Assembly (NCBI RefSeq): GCF_023343835.1
Contig: NC_064435.1
Location: forward strand, 78,130,134 to 78,194,133
Source of the DNA: Lagopus muta
Taxonomy: Eukaryota > Chordata > Aves > Galliformes > Phasianidae
Direction of reading: 5' to 3'
DNA: 64,000 nt
The notes under the pieces were generated by a model that did not search any database, was not told where the DNA came from, and was given only the letters and a program-made list of their open reading frames with translations. Position numbers and translations under genes: made by a program. Shown piece after piece: positions 1 through 9,048 of the stretch. Within the stretch, counting starts at the first letter, position 1; every line of letters starts with the position of its first letter.

Positions 1-20
1 CCCGCGAGCGGCCCACCCTG

Positions 21-1722
21 CCTGTAATCAGGTGTGGGGAGGCTGCAGCATTGCAGCCGGCTGCTCTAGCCATCCAGCTGGTGGGATTGACCCCTCCCTG
101 TCCCGTCAGAGGGTGCAGGTTGAGGTGCTGTTTTTGTGTGTGGGGTGACCTCCCCGCTGGGTGGGTCGAGGTTGCTCCGCGGGTTCCCAAAGACGAGAGC
201 TTGTTGATGTTGTGCTGCTGCCGGGCGGGCCAGCCTGTAGGTCAGGCGTTGGCGGGAGCCTCGTGCTCCGCGGGGCTTGTTGGTGAGGGTGGGGTGTGGG
301 GGTACGGTCCTGTAGGCAGGGCTGTGCGTGCCCCCGGTGTGTGCTTGGTGAACTGCGTTGAGAGAGACCCCCTGTAGTCAGGCGGGCATGTGGCCCTGGC
401 CTTTCAGAGGCACGGGGCCGCGAGATGCGGGGTTGGGCTTGCGCCCTCCCTGGAATCAGGGCTGGGAGCCCGAGCGCGGCATTTGGCCGTGTTGCCCCGC
501 TGCCTGGCAGCTGAGAGTCGCTCCCGCCGCTGGGGGGGAAACCGAGCTCTGTGGCTCCAGGGGTGTTGTCCACCCGCCTGTAATCAGGGTCTGGGTGCGC
601 GAGCGCTTGTGCTCAGCTGGCAGCCTGTGTGGGGTGACCGCCCCGTTAGCGGGGTGCGGGTCGAGGTGCCCCCTGAGTGGGAGAGAAGGAGCCTCCCGCG
701 GCCGGTAGGGATGGGGGCTGCCCTGTAAGGCGGGGAGCGCCAGTGCCTCGCAATCCCAGGCCCTTTGGAATGGATGCAGTGGCGGGGGTCCCCTGTAATC
801 AGGGAAGATGACTCTTTGGCCGCTGCTTGTTGTGTGCCCAGCTCCATTTGCCCAGTCTGCCCGCCTCTGCGATCCCCCGCAGCACCGGCTGGAAGCGCGC
901 CGTGCGCCAGTGAGGTGAGAAAAGCTGCTCGCAGTAGTTTTTGCTGGGATGAAGTGGGGAGGGGGGATGCTAGGCCTTCGTTGGCTGGGTGGGGGCGTGC
1001 CGGGTTCTTTTGTGCTGTTGGGTTTCCCTTTCCCTTGCGGTGGGGGGCTTGTTGCTGTGCAGGTCTAATGGTGTCCTCGCTGATGTTTCAGGAGCTGCTG
1101 CGGGAGGAGGAGGAGGAAGAAGGAGAAGCGGCGTGGGAACACAGGAGGCAGGAGCGAGCAAGAAGAGGATGCCGAAGCGTGCCGACGCGGGGGGGAAGGA
1201 GAGAGGCAGGCTGGGCAAAGCAGGTGTCCCGTTAGCGGGGCCGCAGTCCCATGAGAGTTTGAGCGTTGCCGGTGCCTTGGCCGGCTTTGTGCTGGGCGAC
1301 CTCCCTGTAAGCAGGGCTCGGGTCTTTGCTTTTGCTGTAGTTGGGCTTTTGCCTGTCTGCTCCTTCGGCTGCCTGGGGAGCGTGGCCCCCTGTAACGGAG
1401 GGCGAGAGCCACCTCTCCGCACCTGAGTGGGAAACGGAGCTCGCCGGACCCCGAGGCCGCCCTGTAAGCAGGGTAGTGCCGTTTGCCCGTCCCTCTTCCT
1501 CCTGCGGCCCCTCGGCATCGTTGCCTGGTGGTGGCCCGTAAATGCGACGGCCCCGTACTCGGGGTGCGCGTCACGGCATCTGGCCTTTGGCTTTAGCTGG
1601 GAAGCCCCTTGGCACGTTGAGGTCTGCGGCCTCCGTGCAGGCTAGAGAGAGTTCCCAGGCTCTTGGCTGTCCTTTAGTGGGCGCCTGCTCCGCTGGCGGT
1701 GTGACAGCCCCGTACTCGGGGC
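21..1722 (+). repeat. Internal hairpin modules of the array unit (16 per short unit)
   Basis: Short inverted repeats recur roughly every 60-110 bp within the unit. In unit 1 they lie at 21-32, 96-113, 233-247, 308-321, 371-382, 448-461, 577-588, 641-654, 721-735, 791-804, 1228-1240, 1303-1316, 1388-1402, 1460-1473, 1551-1564 and 1707-1722. The commonest form is a 5-bp stem around a 4-base loop: CCCTG-TAAT-CAGGG. Variants keep pairing: CCCCG-TTAG-CGGGG, CCCCG-TACT-CGGGG, GCCTG-TAGGT-CAGGC. The copies at 96-113 and 1388-1402 are the weakest. The same set recurs in every full unit of both arrays, so the unit appears built from much older, diverged sub-repeats of roughly 75 bp. Confidence 0.85.
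915..1091 (+). other. Intron-like segment in array unit 1 (177 bp)
   Basis: The donor is GAG|GTGAGA at 914/915, close to the vertebrate consensus. The acceptor is TGATGTTTCAG|GAG ending at 1091. A branch-point-like TCTAAT with its A at 1068 lies 23 bases before the acceptor. The downstream sequence starts with a purine-rich GAG/GAA stretch that resembles an exonic splicing enhancer. There are no hairpin modules between 804 and 1228. Splicing is inferred; there is no transcript evidence here. Confidence 0.5.
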
Positions 1723-1750
1723 GTGTGTCCTAAGCTGCGGAGGCCTCTGT

Positions 1751-3847
1751 CCCGCGAGCGGCCCGCCCTGCCTGTAATCAGGTGTGGGGAGGCTGCAGCA
1801 TTGCAGCCGGCTGCTCTAGCCATCCAGCTGGTGGGATTGACCCCTCCCTGTCCCGTCAGAGGGTGCAGGTTGAGGTGCTGTTTTTGTGTGTGGGGTGACC
1901 TCCCCGCTGGGTGGGTCGAGGTTGCTCCGCAGGTTCCCAAAGACGAGAGCTTGTTGATGTTGTGCTGCTGCCGGGCGGGCCAGCCTGTAGGTCAGGCGTT
2001 GGCGGGAGCCTCGTGCTCCGCGGGGCTTGTTGGTGAGGGTGGGGTGTGGGGGTACCGTCCTGTAGGCAGGGCTGTGCGTGCCCCCGGTGTGTGCTTGGTG
2101 AGCTGCGTTGAGAGAGACCCCCTGTAGTCAGGCGGGCATGTGGCCCTGGCCTTTCAGAGGCACGGGGCCGCGAGATGCGGGGTTGGGCTTGCGCCCTCCC
2201 TGGAATCAGGGCTGGGAGCCCGAGCGCGGCATTTGGCCGTGTTGCCCCGCTGCCTGGCAGCTGAGAGTCGCTCCCACCGCTGGGGGGGAAACCGAGCTCT
2301 GTGGCTCCAGGGGTGTTGTCCACCCGCCTGTAATCAGGGTCTGGGTGCGCGAGCGCTTGTGCTCAGCTGGCAGCCTGTGTGGGGTGACCGCCCCGTTAGC
2401 GGGGTGCGGGTCGAGGTGCCCCCTGAGTGGGAGAGAAGGAGCCTCCCGCGGCCGGTAGGGATGGGGGCTGCCCTGTAAGGCGGGGAGCGCCAGTGCCTCG
2501 CAATCCCAGGCCCTTTGGAATGGATGCAGTGGCGGGGGTCCCCTGTAATCAGGGAAGATGACTCTTTGGCCGCTGCTTGTTGTGTGCCCAGCTCCATTTG
2601 CCCAGTCTGCCCGCCTCTGCGATCCCCCGCAGCACCGGCTGGAAGCGCGCCGTGCGCCAGTGAGGTGAGAAAAGCTGCTCGCAGTAGTTTTTGCTGGGAT
2701 GAAGTGGGGAGGGGGGATGCTAGGCCTTCGTTGGCTGGGTGGGGGCGTGCCGGGTTCTTTTGTGCTGTTGGGTTTCCCTTTCCCTTGCGGTGGGGGGCTT
2801 GTTGCTGTGCAGGTCTAATGGTGTCCTCGCTGATGTTTCAGGAGCTGCTGCGGGAGGAGGAGGAGGAAGAAGGAGAAGCGGCGTGGGAACACAGGAGGCA
2901 GGAGCGAGCAAGAAGAGGATGCCGAAGCGTGCCGACGCGGGGGGGAAGGAGAGAGGCAGGCTGGGCAAAGCAGGTGTCCCGTTAGTGGGGCCGCAGTCCC
3001 ATGAGAGTTTGAGCGTTGCCGGTGCCTTGGCCGGCTTTGTGCTGGGTGACCTCCCTGTATGCAGGGCTCGGGTCTTTGCTTTTGCTGTAGTTGGGCTTTT
3101 GCCTGTCTGCTCCTTCGGCTGCCTGGGGAGCGTGGCCCCCTGTAACGGAGGGCGAGAGCCACCTCTCCGCACCTGAGTGGGAAACGGAGCTCGCCGGACC
3201 CCGAGGCCGCCCTGTAAGCAGGGTAGTGCCGTTTGCCCGTCCCTCTTCCTCCTGCGGCCCCTCGGCATCGTTGCCTGGTGGTGGCCCGTAAATGCGACGG
3301 CCCCGTACTCGGGGTGCGCGTCACGGCATCTGGCCTTTGGCTTTAGCTGGGAAGCCCCTTGGCACGTTGAGGTCTGCGGCCTCCGTGCAGGCTAGGGACA
3401 GGTTGCAGGCTCTTGTCTGTTGCCCGCGGTTGTGGGTTTATTCCCAGGGTTTGGCTGTGCTGCGTTGTCCTTCCCTTCTGGAAAGTCGCATCTGTGTGCG
3501 TGTGTTCCCCTTCCTTTCCATGTTTCTGTCTGTGGTGTGATGGATTGACTGAGCTTTCCCTTTAGGCTCCCACAAAAATGGCTGCAGCCTAGCTTCGACT
3601 TCCCAGGGGGGAATGGAGGACTTTGGTGCATGCCACAAAAGGGGTGTTCCCTCTCAGTGCCGCGAGCGCAGCGAGTGTCCTGTCTTCCTCTAAATTACTT
3701 AGCATAGATAAGAGCCACGTGGTAGTTCTGTGGCTGAGGCCGCCCTGTAGCCAGGGCTTGGGCCAGTCCTTTAGTGGGTGCCTGCTCTGCTGGCAGTGTG
3801 ACAGCCCCGTAGTCGGGGCGTGTGTCCTAAGCTGCAGAGCCTTCTGT
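1751..3847 (+). repeat. Array 1, unit 2, long type (2,097 bp)
   Basis: Same unit as its neighbour with 347 additional bases between 3391 and 3767. The additional segment is less GC-rich, contains an acceptor-like pyrimidine tract ending in TTTAG at 3561-3565, and adds one hairpin (CCCTGTAGCCAGGG, 3743-3756). One loop differs from unit 1: the hairpin at 3053-3066 has loop TATG where unit 1 has TAAG, with the stem unchanged. Confidence 0.95.
2665..2841 (+). other. Intron-like segment in array unit 2 (177 bp)
   Basis: Same donor GAG|GTGAGA, branch-like TCTAAT and acceptor TTTCAG as in unit 1, at the same place in the unit and with the same length. Confidence 0.5.
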
Positions 3848-5004
3848 CCCCTGAGCGGCCCGCCCTGCCTGTAATCAGGTGTGGGGAGGCTGCAGCATTG
3901 CAGCCGGCTGCTCTAGCCATCCAGCTGGTGGGATTGACCCCTCCCTGTCCCGTCAGAGGGTGCAGGTTGAGGTGCTGTTTTTGTGTGTGGGGTGACCTCC
4001 CCGCTGGGTGGGTCGAGGTTGCTCCGCGGGTTCCCAAAGACGAGAGCTTGTTGATGTTGTGCTGCTGCCGGGCGGGCCAGCCTGTAGGTCAGGCGTTGGC
4101 GGGAGCCTCGTGCTCCGCGGGGCTTGTTGGTGAGGGTGGGGTGTGGGGGTACCGTCCTGTAGGCAGGGCTGTGCGTGCCCCCGGTGTGTGCTTGGTGAGC
4201 TGCGTTGAGAGAGACCCCCTGTAGTCAGGCGGGCATGTGGCCCTGGCCTTTCAGAGGCACGGGGCCGCGAGATGCGGGGTTGGGCTTGCGCCCTCCCTGG
4301 AATCAGGGCTGGGAGCCCGAGCGCAGCATTTGGCCGTGTTGCCCCGCTGCCTGGCAGCTGAGAGTCGCTCCCGCCGCTGGGGGGGAAACCGAGCTCTGTG
4401 GCTCCAGGGGTGTTGTCCACCCGCCTGTAATCAGGGTCTGGGTGCGCGAGCGCTTGTGCTCAGCTGGCAGCCTGTGTGGGGTGACCGCCCCGTTAGCGGG
4501 GTGCGGGTCGAGGTGCCCCCTGAGTGGGAGAGAAGGAGCCTCCCGCGGCCGGTAGGGATGGGGGCTGCCCTGTAAGGCGGGGAGCGCCAGTGCCTCGCAA
4601 TCCCAGGCCCTTTGGAATGGATGCAGTGGCGGGGGTCCCCTGTAATCAGGGAAGATGACTCTTTGGCCGCTGCTTGTTGTGTGCCCAGCTCCATTTGCCC
4701 AGTCTGCCCGCCTCTGCGATCCCCCGCAGCACCGGCTGGAAGCGCGCCGTGCGCCAGTGAGGTGAGAAAAGCTGCTCGCAGTAGTTTCTGCTGGGATGAA
4801 GTGGGGAGGGGGGATGCTAGGCCTTGGTTGGCTGGGTGGGGGCGTGCCGGGTTCTTTTGTGCTGTTGGGTTTCCCTTTCCCTTCTGGTGGGGGGCTTGTT
4901 GCTGTGCAGGTCTAATGGTGTCCTCGCTGATGTTTCAGGAGCTGCTGCAGGAGGAGGAGGAGGAAGAAGGAGAAGCGGCGTGGGAACACAGGAGGCAGGA
5001 GCGA
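3848..5004 (+). repeat. Array 1, unit 3, truncated (1,157 bp)
   Basis: Identical in organisation to the first 1,157 bp of the other units, then array homology stops at GGCAGGAGCGA (4994-5004). The same 11 bases mark the restart of array sequence at 35404 and the end of array 2 at 43108. The cut lies 66 bp into the exon that follows the intron-like segment 4762-4938, so a transcript crossing the array would pass into flank sequence within this exon. Confidence 0.95.
4762..4938 (+). other. Intron-like segment in array unit 3 (177 bp)
   Basis: Same donor, branch point and acceptor as the other units. The exon that follows (from 4939) runs across the array end at 5004 to the poly(A) signal at 5122, giving a predicted terminal exon of about 200 bases. 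Confidence 0.5.
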
Positions 5005-5121
5005 CCATTAAGGAGCTTCTTTTTACTGTCAATCTCTTTCTATTAACGTGTCTTTTGAAGCCACATTTGAAATGTGTGTATTGCTGTTGTTACTTCCCAG
5101 TTCCCACTGGAGACCTTTGAG

Positions 5122-5127
5122 AATAAA
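5122..5127 (+). terminator. Poly(A) signal after array 1
   Basis: AATAAA followed within about 10-30 bases by a TTTGTATGTTGTTGTTG-type GT-rich element, the usual arrangement of a vertebrate cleavage site. It lies 118 bp past the end of the array on the same strand as the splice signals, and is conserved in the second copy at 43229. Confidence 0.6.
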
Positions 5128-5223
5128 ATTTATTTGTATGTTGTTGTTGCAATGGATATCCTGTTTTCGTTTCTTTCCTGCACTGTATTTTGGTATTGAG
5201 TTCTGCCTCAGCGTAAAGTGTTT

Positions 5224-6486
5224 TCTTGTTGAATTGCTATTCTGGCTTTTGTTTCTTTTCTCTACCCATAAGGAAAATCCTTTTATCTTTACGGAGGATT
5301 TTGGTCGGCTGTCTTTGGCGTGTAGTGGTGAGTAGTGGTGACATTCCAAGTTTTCCTTACATGTCATGGCATGGGGTATGGAATATTGCCTTGGCCAGGT
5401 TTAGGTCACCCATCCTGTTTCTGTCCCCGCTCCCTGTGCTGCTCCCAGCCCTTTTCCTGTACAGTAGGAGAGTCTGACAAAACAAACATCGTTCACTCTG
5501 TTCAGAACTGCTCCGTAAGAACTGGAAACACTGGTGTGTTGTCGTATCGTACTTCTCTGAAACATAGCATCATGCCATCCACTGTGAGGAAAAGCTACTC
5601 TGTCCCTGCTGAAACTAGAGCCATATCCCCCCCTTGTCCTGTCTCATTTAGGTTATGCTTAGATCTTGTAACGATCTTATACATCCTAATTGTTTATTGT
5701 CTCCTGTCTTACTCTGTGATGTTTACACACATCTAATTCCAACTCCCTATGGCCCGTCCATGTAAATTTTCTGTCCGTGAAGGTCATTTAGTTCATGATT
5801 TTGGGCTGTATCTGTTACAGCAGTCCTTCAGTACAAGAGAGATTGTCAGATTACTTCTTGCTAAGCTAGCTTTGACTTGAACAGATTTGGTTCCTCTTTC
5901 GGTGAGGTGGTTCTTATGGTAACAATGTTACTGAGGCCTGTAACAACTGTGGTGATGATGGCATGCAGTGCTGTCTACCACCTGTTTATTCTTACGCACC
6001 ATCAAATCCCTTTGAGGTACGCAACACCCACCCACCATCCTGCTTTTCCCACCACGTGTTTGCAGGTCCTTTAGGAGAAGTAATCCAACTGATATACCAA
6101 CTGAAAGCTGTGTTCTTTTGCCCAGGTGATTATGAGATTGTTTCAGAAATGAGTCCTGTTGTCTGACTCAGTTCTTTCTGGGGTGCTGTGTCACCAGAAG
6201 GCTTGCTTTTCAGGCTTTTGGGCAGTAGCCATGTGCATGGGGTTTTGTTTCCATCCATCCAGAGGTTGCTACCAGCGTTGTGTGCGTGTGGTGCTTGGCT
6301 GGCTACCAGCTGTAATCTTTTTGCACACCTCATGGTTCATTTAATGTTAGAGTCAGTTTCTTTCTCTTTCTTCTCCCATTTTAGTAGAGGCTCTGTTCCA
6401 CCTTCATCTTATGAGCTTCTCTCCTTGTTAAACGTTCTGGCTTTTTTGGATATTTTTTTTCTTCCCACTTTGAAGGGAGAAGAGTT
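5224..6486. other. Flank segment present in copy 1 only, no gene seen
   Basis: About 1.26 kb present here and absent from copy 2, where the base after 43330 joins directly to the equivalent of 6487. Short open frames on both strands (up to 133 codons) look like chance. Nothing recognisable. Confidence 0.7.
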
Positions 6487-6532
6487 ACAGGCACTGGTTG
6501 GTTCTTTGGTTGAACTGTGGGACTTAGCATAG

Positions 6533-6742
6533 GGATTGGAGTGACCACAGGGCTAGTTGTGAGGGTCATGGCAGCTGTGGGGCCCTTGAGAAGGCTTACA
6601 GCACCCACAGGTCCGTTACAAGGACTGAAGCAATTGCAGGGCCTCTTGCAGGGACTGGCGCAGCTGCAGGGCGTGTTGCAAGGGTTGGAGCAGCAGCAGA
6701 GCCCGGCACAGTTGCTGGAGCAACCGTAGAACTGCAGAGGCT
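6533..6742. repeat. 30-bp minisatellite with open frames on both strands (copy 1)
   Basis: Seven diverged copies of a 30-bp unit; the best are around 6621-6710, with a shared GGACTG..GCAG..GCAGGGC..TTGCA pattern. Because 30 is divisible by 3, the + strand frame at 6517-6729 reads as a 10-residue repeat (LQGL.QLQG.), while the minus-strand frame 6746-6381 reads as a cysteine-rich peptide (CSNPC, CASPC, CNCFSPC). Neither matches a family I can name. Open frames on both strands are expected when a frame-preserving minisatellite lacks stops, so I do not call a gene. Confidence 0.6.
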
Positions 6743-7277
6743 GCAACCTGGCTGTTCTTCATCATTGTTTGTTTTCAGTTTTTGGAGCTGTGATTAAATT
6801 CACTGGTAGCTATTATTAGATAATGAGAGTGAATTAGAAGCTGCAGAAGTCCAGACATCGGTACTGAGCTCTTGTGTCTCTTGCCTAATGTCCTCGATAC
6901 CTTTAAAAAGAATGATTAAAAAAAAGAGTTGGTTGGTTTGCCAAATGCATAAAAAAGAATCGCATTCCAAACTAGGTCCCTTCTGAAAATGTCGACTCAT
7001 ACTGTCCAATGCTTCTCATTTATCTGATGTATTTATGGAACAGGTATGTTTTCTGAATTAAGCTTAGTAAGCGCTCTTTCAGCGCTGTTGTACTTGGCAC
7101 ATCTCCTCTCAAACATTTCATGGTAACTGCCTGTCGAAAGTCAGACAGGACTTCCTCTTACATCCTCCTGCCCGCACATACAGCAAAAGATGAGTGAGAG
7201 GAGAAAAAATCTTCTGTTTCTTGTTCGTCTGTACCAGGATGTGCTGGGATTCGGGAAGGCAAAACCCTTGCTGTTGT

Positions 7278-9006
7278 CCTCCCATGTATGTTTATGAAGC
7301 CATAATGGATCGTTAATTTAGAGCTATTGATGGGTTTTTAACTCCAGGTGGGGATCATTTTGTTCATTTAATCTGATGTCACGCATATCAGAGAACAGGG
7401 ATCTTGTCCAGGGATCTCTGCATTGGGATCTTTTGGGAAATCTTGCTGACTGTTAGTTCACATCTTCATCGGCATTGAGGCTCCTGTTATACTTCAACAC
7501 ATAGCAATGTGGGTTTTATTTCTGTTTTTTGTTAGATTTTAAATGTTGGGTTTACCATTTCCTCCTCACATAAACAAGGGCAATGTTGTTTTTCTGTTTA
7601 TGTGGAAATTATTATCAGGAAGTGACCAATGTCACATGCTTGTAAAAGATGAGAAATTCCTTGCAGTTATGAACTCACCACGTATCAACTAAGTTGCTGC
7701 TGTGATTCTGGATTCATTCATTCTCTATTTCCATTTGCTCTAGGATTTTTTTAGCATTTTTAATCCTTTAAGCTTGTGGCCTCAGTTACACCTTTTGAAA
7801 TAGATTTCCAAAAGCTAATTATGTTCGTGTTGATAACCAATGTTATTCTTTGTGAGTTTCACTGGATGTAGCCTCCTGGAGTTCTGAAGTTTGGAACTGA
7901 AATGCTAAAGCTAAACAAAAAGATCAGAGCAGTTTGCAAATGGTGAACTTTAGCTTGTCATCTTCTGTAAGGCCACTTAGATCCCATCTCTTGAAATGGA
8001 GTCATTCTGCCTGGTTATTCTCAAACTTTCTTATCGTTCAGGAATCTTTTCTCCTTTTGCTATGACCAAGTCTGGTTATCTTCTCAGTCCTGTATATTTT
8101 CAAGCAGAAAAATCTGTGACAGTTCTAGAAGCAGTGCCTTTTGAAATGTTTCCCCTGCTCCATTCAGTGCTTTGGTGTAGTTTTCTTTTCTGAGTAGTAA
8201 AAGTCACCATTCGTTCCTCTGTAGTGATTACTGAATCTCAGTCCTGAGTATTTAAATGGAGGGGAAAAAAGTTGGCATAATTCCCTTCAGCGCATGCTGA
8301 TTTTTATTAACATATTTTAAATGTATTTTAGCATTTCAGAATGAAACGTATCCATGTGATCTCATCGTTACAGTACCAGATGTCGTATGTCAAACGCGTT
8401 CTCAATTTGAGAGCATAGTAATTCTCCGTATCTACCATTATTTCATGCAAAGAGGGTTTGCTCTTCTTTTCTAGCTTCTAAATATCAGTTCTAGCAGGTG
8501 AGATGCCAACTGTTACAAATAAAAAATATTTTAGGAGGCCTGTATTCAGATTCAAATCAGAGCTGGTTAGTTCTATGGAAAGCAGAGCTGTGTTTGCCAG
8601 CCTTCTGCGCTTTGTTTCCCGTGCACATCTTTTCAGTAAGAATCACCTAACATCTTTTGAATTTTTGATGATTTTTATTCCCCATCAAAATTGTGATCAT
8701 CTCTAATATTGAAAAACGCCCGGCTTATCCAAGTGCACAGAAAAGTAACGAATCTAAAAGGGGATGTTAGTCTGCTATGGAACTTCCATGATGTTCCAGT
8801 GTGTGAAGTCCACTACTTTTCATTCCTTTGCAGTTTTCTTTCCTCTTGTTCATTTTCTACTTTTATTAGTAGGGTATTATTTTGCTGAAGACATTTACAG
8901 TGAGCTTCTATTTATTCATTTATTTTCTTCAGCCTCTTAGGCTTTCTTCTCTTTCTCTTTTTTCACACCTGCTGTTTGCATATGCTTGCCTCTGCTCTGT
9001 TGGCTT
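7278..9006. other. Non-coding flank, nothing recognised
   Basis: AT-rich single-copy-like sequence apart from its duplicate at 43630-45357. No domain-bearing frame, RNA gene or recognisable transposon was seen. Confidence 0.6.
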
Positions 9007-9048
9007 TCCTTCCCTCCTTCCCTCCTTCCCTCCTTCCCTCCTTCCCTT
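9007..9048. repeat. (CCTTCCCT)n pyrimidine simple repeat, copy 1
   Basis: About 42 bp of alternating CCTT and CCCT. The matching tract in copy 2 (45358-45427) is about 28 bp longer. Confidence 0.9.

Larger units (their letters stand above)
1..1750 (+). repeat. Array 1, unit 1, short type (1,750 bp)
   Basis: GC- and CpG-rich tandem unit; the next unit starts at 1751 with the same sequence and only scattered substitutions. The unit boundary is arbitrary, set 20 bases before the hairpin CCTGTAATCAGG at 21-32. The array continues beyond the left edge of the window. Inside are 16 short hairpin modules and one intron-like segment (915-1091). Open frames run on both strands because the unit is GC-rich; they overlap one another, have no recognisable domain, and are not annotated as genes. 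Relative to the long type, this unit lacks 347 bp between the GCTAG at 1641 and the TCCTTT at 1670. Confidence 0.95.
1..5145 (+). ncRNA. 3' part of a predicted array-derived long noncoding RNA (copy 1)
   Basis: Inferred transcription unit on the + strand. Repeated exons of about 1.57 kb (short unit) or 1.92 kb (long unit) would be separated by 177-base introns at 915-1091, 2665-2841 and 4762-4938. A terminal exon would start at 4939, leave the array at 5004 and be cleaved shortly after AATAAA (5122-5127), which is followed by a TG-rich stretch. The promoter would lie left of the window; the matching one for copy 2 is at 34051. No long frame continues through the predicted spliced exons with recognisable protein features, so noncoding is the preferred reading. 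The chicken MHM RNA is a known example of a transcribed tandem array, but identity is unproven. Confidence 0.35.

Noticed and set aside
21..32. CCTGTAATC resembles the start of a primate Alu motif
   Set aside because: Only nine bases match, the surrounding sequence is unrelated, and the other repeats are avian.
106..1574. Many open frames of 100-182 codons on both strands of every array unit
   Set aside because: They overlap in several frames, are low-complexity (Pro/Arg/Ser/Gly), lack domains, and are disrupted by the predicted introns. GC-rich DNA with few stops explains them.
21..1722. CRISPR-like array of short palindromic repeats
   Set aside because: Spacing is irregular, repeats are diverged, the genome is a vertebrate's, and no cas genes are present.
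5335..5736. 133-codon plus-strand frame in the copy-1-only segment
   Set aside because: No recognisable features, and the whole segment is missing from copy 2.
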